In this document: positions 20,233-29,009 of the stretch, piece after piece
Numbering within the stretch: the stretch's first letter is position 1
Layout: every line of letters begins with the position of its first letter
NCBI RefSeq assembly: GCF_008315115.2
Contig: NC_050189.1
Span: 24,252,144-24,316,143, forward strand
Length of the DNA stretch: 64,000 nucleotides
Reading direction: 5' to 3'
DNA from: Sander lucioperca
Lineage: Eukaryota; Chordata; Actinopteri; Perciformes; Percidae
Notes under the pieces: generated by a model
The model's database searches: none
Told to the model about the DNA's origin: nothing
The model's input: the letters and a program-made list of their open reading frames with translations, nothing else
Made by a program: the position numbers and the translations under genes

Positions 20233-22771
20233 AAATCAGAATCAGAAAGGGCTTTATTGCCAAGTACGTTGCACATACGAGGAATTTGTCATGGTGTTGT
20301 TGGAGCATGTCACACATACAAATATAAGAAGGATAAAAAGAATATAAACAATATAAGTATAAACATATACACAGTATGTATTAACGATAAAATAAAATTA
20401 AATAAATAGTAAAATAAGTTAAACAGTAGTAAAAAGGAACGCTACAGCAGAGTAGGTACAGAGTAGGTACAGTAGGTACAGAGTATTTACAGTGGGGTGT
20501 GGAGAGAGTCAGGATGCATTCCGGGCCTTGTTAATAAGGCTAGTGGCGGAGGGGAAAAAACGGTTTATGTGGCGTGAGGTTTTGGTCCTGATGGACCTCA
20601 TCCTCCTGCCAGAGGGGAGTGGCTCAAAGAGCTTGTGTCCGGGGTGGGAGGGGTCAGCCACAATCTTTCCAGCACGCTTCAGAGTCCTGGTGGCGTATAG
20701 GTCCTGGAGCGGCGGCAGATTGCAGCCAATCACCTTCTCAGCTGACCGAATGACACGATGCAGCCTGCCTTTGTCCTTGGCAGTGGCAGCAGCGTACCAG
20801 ATGGTGATGGAGGATGTGAGGATGGACTCAATGATGGCTGTGTAGAAGTGCACCATCATTGTCTTTGGCAGGTTGAATTTCTTCAGCTGCCGCAGGAAGT
20901 ACATCCTCTGTTGTGCTTTCTTCACGAGGGAGCTGATGTTCAGCTCCCACTTGAAGTCTTGGGAGATGGTAGTTCCCAGGAAGCGGAAAGACTCCACAGT
21001 GTCAATTGTGGAGCTACAGAGGGTGATGGGGGCAGGTGAGGCTGGGTTCTTTCTGAAGTCCACAACCATCTCCACTGTCTTTAGAGCGTTGAGCTCTAGG
21101 TTGTTTTGCTTGCACCAGGTCACCAGGTGGTCAGCCTCCCACCTGTAGGCGGACTCGTCTTCATTAGAGATGAGTCCGATGAGGGAGGTGTCGTCCGCAA
21201 ACTTCAGAAGCTTGACGGACTGGTGACTGGAGGTGCAGCTGTTGGTGTACAGGGAGAAGAGCAGAGGAGAAAGAACACAGCCCTGGGGGGATCCGGTGCT
21301 GGTGGTCTGTGAGTCGGAGACGTGTTTCCCCAGCTTCACATGCTGCTTCCTGTCAGACAGGAAGTCAGTGATCCACCTGCAGGTGGAGTCAGGTACACCA
21401 AGCTGGGAGAGTTTCTCCTGAAGCAGAGCCGGGATGATGGTGTTGAAGGCAGAGCTGAAGTCCACAAACAGGATCCTGGCGTAGGTTCCTGCGGAGTCCA
21501 GGTGCCGAGGATGTAGTGGAGGACCAAATTGACTGCATCGTCTACAGACCTATTGGCTCTGTAGGCAAACTGCAGGGGGTCCAGGAGGGGGTCGGTGATG
21601 GCTTTGAGGTGTGAAAGCACAAGGCGCTCAAAGGACTTCATAACCACAGAGGTCAGGGCGACGGGTCTGAAGTCATTAAGTCCTGTGGTCCTTGGCTTCT
21701 TGGGGACAGGGATTATGGTTGAGGTCTTGAAGCAGGCTGGCACGTGACATGTCTCCAGTGAGGTGTTAAAAATGTCTGTGAACACTGGAGACAGCTGGTC
21801 AGCGCAGTGCTTCAAGCTGGATGGGGAGACAGCATCCGGTCCAGCAGCTTTCCTGGGATTCTGTCTCCTAAAGAGTCTGTTGACGTCCCTCTCGTGAATG
21901 GAGAGAGTCGTCACTGAGGTGGGAGGGGGGGTGGAGGTGGAGGGGACCTTTAAGGAGGGCATTGGTGGGAGGGCCCAGGACCCTGCTGAGGTGGGCGAGG
22001 TGGAGGTGATGCACAGTGGCTGTAGCTGTAGGGAGGTGTCGTGGGGGATGGTGTCAGGACTGTCCTTTTGTCTTTCAAATCGACAGTAGTACTCGTTCAG
22101 GTCGTTGGCTAGGTGTCGGTCATTGAAGGAGTGGGGGGTTTTAGGCTTGTAGTTGGTGATCTGCCTAAGTCCTTTCCAGACAGTCGCAGAGTCATTAGCT
22201 GAGAACTGGCGTTGGAGCTTCTCAGAGTACTGTCGTTTAGCTTCCTTCACTGCCTTGCTAAACTTGTACTTCGACTCTTTAAATCTGTCTTTGTCCCCAC
22301 TCCTGAACGAGTCTTCCTTAGCCAGCCTTAACCTTCTGAGTTTGGCTGTGAACCAGGGTTTGTCATTGTTGTAACTCACCCTGGTGCTTGATGGAACACA
22401 GCAGTCCTCACAGAAGCTGATGTATGACGTCACAGCCTCTGTGTACTCATCCAGACTGTTGGTAGCAGTCCTGAACACATCCCAGTCAGTACAATCCAAA
22501 CACGACTGGAGATCCTCCACAGCCTCACTGGTCCACTTCCTTGATGTCCTCGCTACAGGTTTGCAGAGCTTTAGTTTCTGCCTGTAGGCGGGGATCAGGT
22601 GGACCATGACGTGGTCAGAGTGCCCCAGTGCAACACGGGGGACGGCGTGATAAGCATGTTCAATGTTCTCCTCTCTGGTCGGGCATTTAATATGTTGTCT
22701 GTATTTAGGGAGTTCATGAGTGAGGTTCCCTTTATTAAAGTCACCAAGGACAATAACTAGTGAGCCATGTC
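20233..22771 (-). mobile_element. LINE (CR1/L2 lineage), 5'-truncated, inserted into the plus-strand LINE
   Basis: About 2.54 kb on the minus strand. The 3' end (left, 20233) shows the typical tail, read on the minus strand as CTTTCTGATTCTGATTT, after GGCAATAAAGCC. The 3' UTR spans 20233-20508 and includes imperfect AGTAGGTACAG tandem repeats at about 20449-20484. Coding runs from 20509 to the right edge, starting in the endonuclease domain, so it is 5' truncated. The right junction is at about 22771, where the host LINE frame resumes. The only repeated bases at the junctions are about three (TCC), so a long target duplication is absent, in keeping with short or no duplications in this LINE lineage. 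Confidence 0.88.
20509..22771 (-). pseudogene. LINE ORF2 (endonuclease C-terminus plus reverse transcriptase), one visible frameshift
   Basis: The endonuclease end is marked by VIVLGDFNKGNL (GDFN about 22745-22734) and LGHSDHVMV (SDH about 22620), the catalytic Asn/Asp and His motifs of apurinic-type LINE endonucleases. A linker follows, then reverse transcriptase: RKAAGPDAVSPSSLK near 21850, LNDFRPVALTSVVMKSFERL near 21675, and FAYRANRSVDDAVNLVLHY. At about 21506 one base has been lost and the frame moves. The second frame (to the stop at 20509) continues with VDFSSAFNTIIPALL, STGSPQGCVLSPLLF, the catalytic LKFADDTSL (FADD 21201-21190) and the C-terminal PSGRRMRSIRTKTSRHINRF. Apart from that shift the 2.26-kb frame is open, so the copy is much younger than its host. 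Open translation upstream of 22771 on this strand is antisense host LINE and not part of the protein. Confidence 0.88.
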
Positions 22772-22989
22772 CACCTTTGTGGCAGCATCCATCAGACTGT
22801 TGAACAAACAATAACCCCCACCCCATCACTCCAGACTAGTCTTACTTTTTAGTATTTTTAAAGTATTTATTTATTCTCGGGTATGATTATTATTGACTGT
22901 GTACGGTTGTGTGTTGTGTCTGAATGTGCCTGACCACAAATGATGATCCCTCACGGGAAAAATCAAGTTTTTTTATTTGATTTTGATTT
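22772..22989 (+). mobile_element. LINE (Rex1/Babar-like), part 2: last codons and 3' UTR
   Basis: Continuation of the plus-strand LINE interrupted at 20232. It reads TFVAASIRLLNKQ then stop TAA at 22812-22814, the usual ending of this ORF2 family. A 3' UTR of about 175 bases follows (TATTGACTGTGTACGG, GATCCCTCACGGGAAAAATC), ending in a T-rich/ATTTGATTTT tail. The next element begins at 22998 within this tail. Confidence 0.8.
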
Positions 22990-23389
22990 AAATTAATTAG
23001 GGCTGTCAAACGATTATCTTTTTCTTAATCGCAGAATTTCTGTAGTTAATCGCGATTAATCGCATGTTTTATCACATGATTAAAATTCTATTATTTTGCT
23101 TTTCAGAACTGTTCTTAAGTACATATTAACAATGGAAAGCAATTCTAACCAGTTTATCTTGATAGGGAATCAAATGAAGGCAAAGAAAGTTGCTTTATGA
23201 ACTTGACTTTAAGATTTGTATTTGTTTATTATTTATTTACTGTAAACCAAAGGAAAATGTGTGAATCTCATTATTGCACAATTCAGAACATGCCAACCGT
23301 AGTACGTCTTTAAGACCCGAGTCTTCTACGATGCTGACAGGTCTGCAGTTAGTTGCCACCCATTTTGCAAGAGCTGTAGTCATTTATTT

Positions 23390-23661
23390 TTATTTGGTTT
23401 CATCCACAGGTCGGCAAGTAGCACTCTCCAAAATAGTGCTTTGCCTGAGCCTGCTAGCATCATCCTGAGTCCCGTTAACTGTACTTCTATGCTTAGCTCG
23501 TATGTGGTAGCTCAAGCTTGACATGCTTCGGTGATATTTTAATTTCTGCCATATGCACACAATGTGCATATGGCTTTCGACTTGTCTACTGAGCCGTCCG
23601 GGAATTTTGGAAAATAAAAAGCTCCATTCAGAATTGTGTTGCTGCCGTCTTTCTCCATCAT
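23390..23661 (-). pseudogene. hAT transposase N-terminus with a split BED zinc finger
   Basis: A minus-strand start (ATGATG at 23661-23656) opens MMEKDGSNTILNGAFYFPKF then PDGSVDKSKAICTLC. The CxxC of a BED finger lies at about 23572-23561. The rest of the finger (LKYHRSMSSLSYHIRAKH, the H-x4-H half) is present but in another frame, displaced by about eight extra bases between about 23563 and 23575. Downstream, RLRQSTILESATCRPVDETK matches the usual linker of this family. BED fingers let hAT transposases bind their own termini (family knowledge). The frame change and missing catalytic domain make it non-functional. The extra bases complete a perfect hairpin (23548-23574). Confidence 0.78.
23548..23574. 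other. Perfect hairpin, 12-bp arms, 3-base loop
   Basis: GCCATATGCACA, loop CAA, TGTGCATATGGC. It coincides with the frame break in the BED finger, so one arm probably arose by copying of the other (templated inverted duplication). Confidence 0.92.
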
Positions 23662-23933
23662 GCCTGCAGCCTGCAGCAGCAGGATGTATTACGAGGAAGT
23701 GGCAGCTTGATGATAAGTAAAGGTGCGGCAAAGGGTCAAAATAGTAGCCTAGCTAGATTCTAGTGATTTTAGAACAGCTTATGGGCGTTGTTAGGCATGA
23801 CGTAAAGTGAAGTGTAAAATGAATTAATAAATGGCGGCATACAATTAATGCAATTTAAAAAAATTAACGCGTTATGCTCGGCCCTTAATCGCATCGCGAT
23901 TAACACGTTAATGCTGACAGCCCTAAAATTAAT

Positions 23934-24474
23934 GTTTTAATGTATTTATTTATTTCCTGGTCATTTCTACAATGGTAACATGAGATGCGCTTTATTTGTG
24001 CAGCTGTTGGTGTGCAATAAGAGGTGTGATAAACCTCGGGTCCACTGATCCATTCTAATCATACTGTTGAAATTAGCTCTATTCAGAAGTAGAAAAGGGC
24101 AACAGGTCAAATGTAAGAGGACGTAAAGTACCCCCTGTCCAAATGCAGCTCCTCCTATGCATCATCCACCTTCCCAGGCCTTGACAGAGAAGGTCACTGG
24201 AGTAGCACCCTCCAGTGGTGACATTACAGCTATTTTCTGCTGTGTTTTAGCTCTTTTTAATGGAATGTTTGCCTCCAGCTATCCAAAGCATGGCTAATTA
24301 ATCGAGTAATTATTTGCTTAGGCAGACAAAGTGAGCGTTTTGTCTGTGTTCGGCAGTTTTCGACAGGAGAACATTGTGTCCGGATGAGGGCACAGGGACT
24401 GGAGCGCGATAGCCGGGGGAGAAAAGTAGGGATGACGATTCATTGATGCAAGAGTATTTTTATTCTTCTGATTC
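23934..24474. other. Non-coding, nothing recognised
   Basis: AT-rich then mixed sequence right of the transposon nest. No features supported. Confidence 0.4.
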
Positions 24475-24497
24475 TGTGTGTGTGTGTGTGTGTGTGA
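24475..24497. repeat. (TG)n microsatellite
   Basis: Pure TG run of 11-12 units, followed by AGCACACGCG. Confidence 0.95.
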
Positions 24498-25116
24498 GCA
24501 CACGCGCTGGAGCACTGTATCACCTTCGCTAGGATATTGGGTATTGCGAGCCAGGCAAGTCTTTGGGAAGACATAATTAACTCCATGTCTTGAGCTGCAG
24601 TCAGCCACAATGAGACTGCAATTTGACTTCAGTGACCGGTTTACAGTGATCATATCTTTAATACAACTACTTTCCTACTGCAGATTATGCAAAACATGAC
24701 ACAAAACCAAATTCAAACACATGTTCACAGTGAATTACTCAGTCAGTCGCACCTGCACCCACCCACTCACACCCACTCACACCCACCCCCACACACACCC
24801 ACACACAACACTTGTCTAAGCTCGGGAAAGGATTATAGTTACGGTAATAAAAGGGCGGATGTTACTTGGTTTGTTCTGGTCTCTTGCATGAAAGTCAGAT
24901 TCCGACCTCTACAGCCTTACTTTCCGCCTCGCTCCATTTCCTGCAGTGACGCTGAAGATTGGCATTGGATATAAATCGTTAAGTGTGGAATCATCTAATT
25001 TGGATATACTTTCTAGGAATAATGGACTGGCTAATATCCAGGAATTCAAGAACTTCATCTGCACAAGTTACTGTGTTGGAACAAAGCCATAAAAAGTCAA
25101 ATGACAGGTAGCAAAA
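24498..25116. other. Non-coding; CACCC-rich patch
   Basis: Positions about 24752-24811 are a degenerate CACCCACTCACACC low-complexity patch. The remainder is unique without recognised features. Confidence 0.45.
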
Positions 25117-25156
25117 GCCAGGCATATATGAGAAATGCCAGGCATATATGAGAAAA
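25117..25156. repeat. 20-bp tandem duplication
   Basis: GCCAGGCATATATGAGAAAT (25117-25136) is repeated at 25137-25156 with one difference in the last base. Confidence 0.92.
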
Positions 25157-25522
25157 TAATGACTGGGTGTGTGTTCGGGCATCTTGGTTGTAATAATGGA
25201 GGTTATCCCCTACACATGCTTTATCAGCTTGGAGATGGCCTTGCCACTCGCAAGAACATTTCCTTTGGCTCAATCACGGCAGTAAAGGTGATAAAAACAC
25301 CTGTATTTCCCTACCCATTTACACAACTTTATGCATCAATGAAGATAAATAAAAGCAGCATGAACTGTACATTTAGCAAATCTTAGCTGTAACAAACAAG
25401 CAGTCACACACAAACACACTTACACTCCTGCCTATATTGAACAAGCTGGATCCTTCGAGCACTCTAAATCTGTTCATCTGTCAAAGTGTCAGAGTCTATG
25501 CATCATCCCTGAGTCTTAGGAG

Positions 25523-25523
<1 letters not shown>
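25157..25523. other. Non-coding, nothing recognised
   Basis: AT-rich unique sequence. No feature supported. Confidence 0.4.

Positions 25524-25561
<38 letters not shown>
25524..25561. repeat. (AC)19 microsatellite
   Basis: Pure AC dinucleotide run. Confidence 0.95.
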
Positions 25562-25563
<2 letters not shown>

Positions 25564-26281
25564 CATCTCTCAGAAGCAAAGCAGAAAGCTTTACCATATT
25601 TTAAATGAAGCAGGCTTGCAGCGATATCAGATTGCTCTCTCTCTTATGGGAGACGGTTGCTGCTCTTGTGTGCGTGGGAGTAACAAAACATAAACTACTT
25701 TCTGGGAGCCTGTGGAGCCTTACAACACTGCCTCTTAACACCAAACAGAAAATCAAAGGAATAAGACAGATTTGTGTTTCCAAAGTAGTCAAAGTCATAC
25801 TGATGATGCTGTGCAGAAGACATTTATTTACCTTGGTCATATGCTCACAACAAACCAAAGACTTGGCAAAGATATTATTCAGGTTTGTTTTATTGTTAAG
25901 GTGAATACTCACAAACAAGGAAATGTGTCAAGGGAGCATGACATTGAAAGGTATAAAAATACATAGAAACACTTTATTTGGGGACAGCGTAATACTTGTT
26001 TCTGTCAAGGAACTTCAAGGAAATGTTCTGTTTATTACAACTTGGGTCTTATTCCTGTAGTTTTGGCCATCATTGCCATCGGTTATGATAACATTGCTCA
26101 CCAACTATATGTGAGATGTTGGAACATGCAGAAAAAAAGATTTGTGCCAAACAGTTTAGCACATTATCTAAACTGCTTTATTTGGAGTCACACCAAAAGT
26201 GAGTGTGCAACAACTACCAACATATATGTAAAACAATATGATACAATATTGCAGTGTTCCCTTGTTGCAAAGTCTCAGCAA
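25562..26281. other. Non-coding, nothing recognised
   Basis: AT-rich unique sequence; the overlapping 100-aa frames on both strands at 25601-25918 have no domain resemblance. Confidence 0.4.
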
Positions 26282-27063
26282 TTAAAGGAGAATTCTGGCC
26301 AATTTTTACGTTAATCTTGATCGCTATAGCTATGCGAGTACTTTCGATAGAAAAAAACCCGACCTGGATCGGTCCTAGCAAACTGGAGTTGCTGCAGCTA
26401 CGTGTACAAGCTTCCACTGAGCTAAAACGGCAGTTGTTGGGGCAAGTTTTAGAGTGCCTTTGTGCCTCTTAACAGACACAAAATGCAATTAATATGTCTG
26501 TGCCACATGAACAGGGCCCTAACGTGACAACAAGATGCGTTTTCAACTCAGACATTGTTTAAATTCACCTACCCTGTCTTGATCCTGCTGGTGGGTAGCG
26601 TGGCCTGTTAGCTGCTAGCTGTTAGCTGCTATCTGCCATCCATGATAAGTGTGTTCAGTCAGGCTTTTGTGAAAATCATCACGCAGCAGTTCTGTGTGTA
26701 TTTGTAGCTCATCCATTTTCTGTGTGATCGATCTGGTGTTGGTGAATAGGAGGCTTGGCAGTGTCGATCTGTGTGGTAGTTCCCTTAGCCAGGCAAGCAG
26801 CCTTCGTCCCCGCCTTCCTCAACTCCCGCAGCCGACAAAAATCCCCCGGTGGTCTGGTGGATGTCCTCCAGAGGACAGATCATGCCTTCATGGCAAAAAT
26901 TTGAAGTTTATTTCCCCTTCAAAAATAGGTAATTGAGCACTGTAGTGATTATGACAATATCAGTGACTATGTAACTACATGGAAACGGGATAAACGATGT
27001 CTGTGGCTTGCACAGTAATAGTGATCGAGATTAATGTAAAAATTGGCCGGAATTCTCCTTTAA
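26282..27063. mobile_element. DNA transposon with 43-bp terminal inverted repeats, non-autonomous
   Basis: From 26286 rightward and 27059 leftward both ends read AGGAGAATTCYGGCCAATTT and continue matched for about 43 bases (through TTAATCTYGATC and CTAT), with only four differences, all transitions. TTAA flanks both ends (26282-26285 and 27060-27063); a TA duplication fits equally well, so superfamily assignment (piggyBac-like against Tc1/mariner-like or other) is open. The 0.7-kb interior has no transposase; it includes small GCTGCTAGCTGTTAGCTGC repeats near 26605 and a plus-strand open frame of 80 aa without resemblance. Confidence 0.85.
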
Positions 27064-27321
27064 CTTGGTGTGTACAATGTAAAGTGATAATAATGGTGAA
27101 CAAAAGCTACAAAAATGAGATCCTGCTTGTATAAAACTGCCATGGCCCTTTAAAAAACTACATAGTTTGGTCACTTCATGGAGAACAGAAATGTTCTAAG
27201 AGACTTTCTACATGCTGAATATAATAATGTCCTTATGTCATCGTCCTTAAAGTAACCCCACTTTTAAAGTACTTGAATTCTACAAAGAGATGTTCAGCCA
27301 CTACAACTGCATATTCCTCAG
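27064..27321. other. Non-coding, nothing recognised
   Basis: Unique sequence immediately left of the candidate exon pair. The frame used by the first candidate stays open back to about 27251, where a stop (TAA) closes it. Confidence 0.35.
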
Positions 27322-27643
27322 AGGCCTGAATGTAAATTGGAACAGTACACGGTGTACCAATAGGATTATGGTTCAGAAAAGGGCACCTAGCCTCCGTACA
27401 GGTAAGGGCAGTCATACTGTAGATGCAGCTATAAACAAAAACTGATGCTCATGCTAGTTAGAGGGAAAAGTAATTTGTAATATTACATTGTCAGTGGAAT
27501 CGCAAAAGCACATACACCTTCTGTTCCTCCTATCGTCTTTGTCACACACACACACAGTTTCTGAAGGCCATAACTCAAAGGTCATGGACGCCCTGGAGCG
27601 TGTAGTATCTTACCACACCTCAGTGGTCCAACACAGCTCCCAG
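27322..27643 (+). other. Candidate pair of spliced coding exons (weak)
   Basis: Segment 1 (27322-27401) follows ATTCCTCAG and ends in TACAG before a near-ideal donor GTAAGG. Only one frame is open; it ends KRAPSLRT with one leftover base. Segment 2 (27558-27643) follows a pyrimidine-rich stretch ending CACACAG and ends CTCCCAG before GTGAGA. Only the frame needing two starting bases is open; it reads SEGHNSKVMDALERVVSYHT then SVVQHSSQ. The splice phases match (one base plus two), giving a 156-base intron. I do not recognise the peptide. CA-repeat sequence at the second acceptor weakens the case, and open stretches this short occur by chance. Confidence 0.2.
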
Positions 27644-27963
27644 GTGAGAAGGGATGCTGTGGGCTCAGCATGCTGATGCAAGCACATCTCCTAAAAACAA
27701 CAGAGCGGAGCAAAGTAATTTGTTTGTGTGTCATTGTCTTTGATTGCTGGCAACTGTGTGTACATTTATGTGCGCGTTTCGAAACTATAGTCTTTCCTAC
27801 CCTTCCTACTCCAGGTGGGTTTATGGGCAGACAGTGTCATGGGGGACAAAAACACAAAGCGCTGCAATCATTCTAATTGATCAAGTCGCCGTGCTTTCGC
27901 AAAATCACCTTTGGCGTTTCGACAGGCATCACCTTTCCCCACAAAAATATCAGCTACAAGACC
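27644..27963. other. Non-coding, nothing recognised
   Basis: Unique sequence between the candidate exons and the Harbinger-type element. Confidence 0.35.
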
Positions 27964-29009
27964 AGGGGTCCGTTAAGGAAGGAGGTTTAACAAACTGAGT
28001 CTAACCCTGATCTCTGAGTTGATTTACCCTGAGATGGGAAACTGAGTTTTCGGTTCCAGATTTGAGTAGGTTCAATCAACTCGGAGTAGGTTGACTTAGA
28101 GCTAAGTGTGTGAGAATTGGCGTGGGAGAAAATTGCTGCTCGAGTCAATGCGTAAGCATTGACAGTGTATTCATTTCATATTTAATCACAGGTAACCTAT
28201 AATATTACTGGTGAAAACTGGAATGGTATTACACCTATAATTTCATTTAGGTGCAATCCTGCTGGCGAAAAAGATACTAATCCCATTCTGAGCCTGCAGC
28301 ACCATGATCATTAACAGAAATATAATTAATAATCATTTAATTCTTTTTAATGGCTCTCACTGGTTTGTGTCCAGGGAACATTACAAAAACGTTTAAAAAA
28401 ACGTTTCAGAGTGAGTCACTCTCTTCTGACGGCTCTGCATAGCTTTACTAAAATGCTCCGCATCACCAATGTTGTAAAGACAACTAGGCCTACTGTCAAA
28501 TCGGTTATGTGGAAATGAAAATACATCTAGTCGGGACTCAATATCATCTCCCGACGTAAACTCTGTGTGAAGTAATACAGCTTTTTCATCAACGGGATTG
28601 TCGACAAAAGGACATGCAATGTTTGAAAAAAAAAACGTTTTATAATCTGCCATAAACCAATATTTTTTTTTTTATTCATGCAGATAAACTGCGCTAAAAT
28701 GCGCCTGATACAGACTGAATGAATGAATGAGGAAATGAAAGAGCGCTGTGTCAGAGGGAGGAGACTGAGAGAAACTTGAGGTTTATTGAAGAAGACCTGC
28801 TCCCGACCAGGTTAGGTTCACAGACTCAGTTACCATAGTAACTGACTCTGAAGTTAAGTTACCTCTTTCTGAAACGGGCTGGAGTTACCCCTCTCTCTCA
28901 AGTTTGATTAACCTCCCTTTCTGAAACAGAAAACCCAGAGTTTCCCTCATCTCAGGGTTAACAAACTCAAAAAGAGTTTTCACTAAACCTGCTCTCTGAA
29001 AAGGACCCA
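27964..29009 (-). mobile_element. PIF/Harbinger-type element, internally deleted
   Basis: The left end starts AGGGGTCCGTTAAGGAAGG then AGGTTTAACAAACTGAG. The right end on the minus strand reads GGGTCCTTTTCAGAGAGC then AGGTTTAGTGAAAACTC. These imperfect inverted ends, followed by AACCCTGAGATGRGRAAAC-type subterminal sequence on both sides, match a common fish repeat family. The minus-strand interior keeps the N-terminal part of a Harbinger-type transposase (28653-28393) but no catalytic part. Target duplications (usually 3 bp) cannot be fixed. The element is old and non-autonomous. Confidence 0.65.
28393..28653 (-). pseudogene. Harbinger-type transposase, N-terminal relic
   Basis: An 86-residue open frame on the minus strand contains ACPFVDNPVDEKAVLL then RLDVFSFPHNRF, and later SCLYNIGDAEHFSKAMQSR. 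The first block resembles the start of PIF/Harbinger transposases, in which a negatively charged NPVDEEA-like segment leads to a RDRxDPLxxP-like stretch. The GDAExxSK block resembles a helix-turn-helix segment (FLYSVGDAENLSK-like) that lies well downstream in the full protein. The two are brought together by a deletion of the intervening sequence, and the DDE catalytic domain is absent. The assignment rests on motif memory, not on an alignment. Confidence 0.6.

Larger units (their letters stand above)
22998..23925 (-). mobile_element. hAT element, internally deleted, 928 bp, intact ends and 8-bp duplications
   Basis: Both ends begin TAGGGCTGTCA (11 bp perfect; 22998 rightward and 23925 leftward). 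They are followed by subterminal motifs rich in TTAATCGCGATTAA on the left and GTTAATCGCGATGCGATTAA on the right. The duplication AAATTAAT is exact on both sides (22990-22997 and 23926-23933); 8 bp is the hAT hallmark. The interior holds the N-terminal part of a transposase on the minus strand (23661-23390) but not the catalytic domain, so the element could move only with help. It sits in the tail of the plus-strand LINE. Confidence 0.93.

Noticed and set aside
20492..22587. Many plus-strand open frames across 20.5-22.6 kb
   Set aside because: They are antisense shadows of the minus-strand LINE ORF2.
22772..22829. Start codon and first residues of the 497-aa minus-strand frame
   Set aside because: This part is antisense of the older plus-strand LINE; the LINE ORF2 really begins (truncated) at about 22771.
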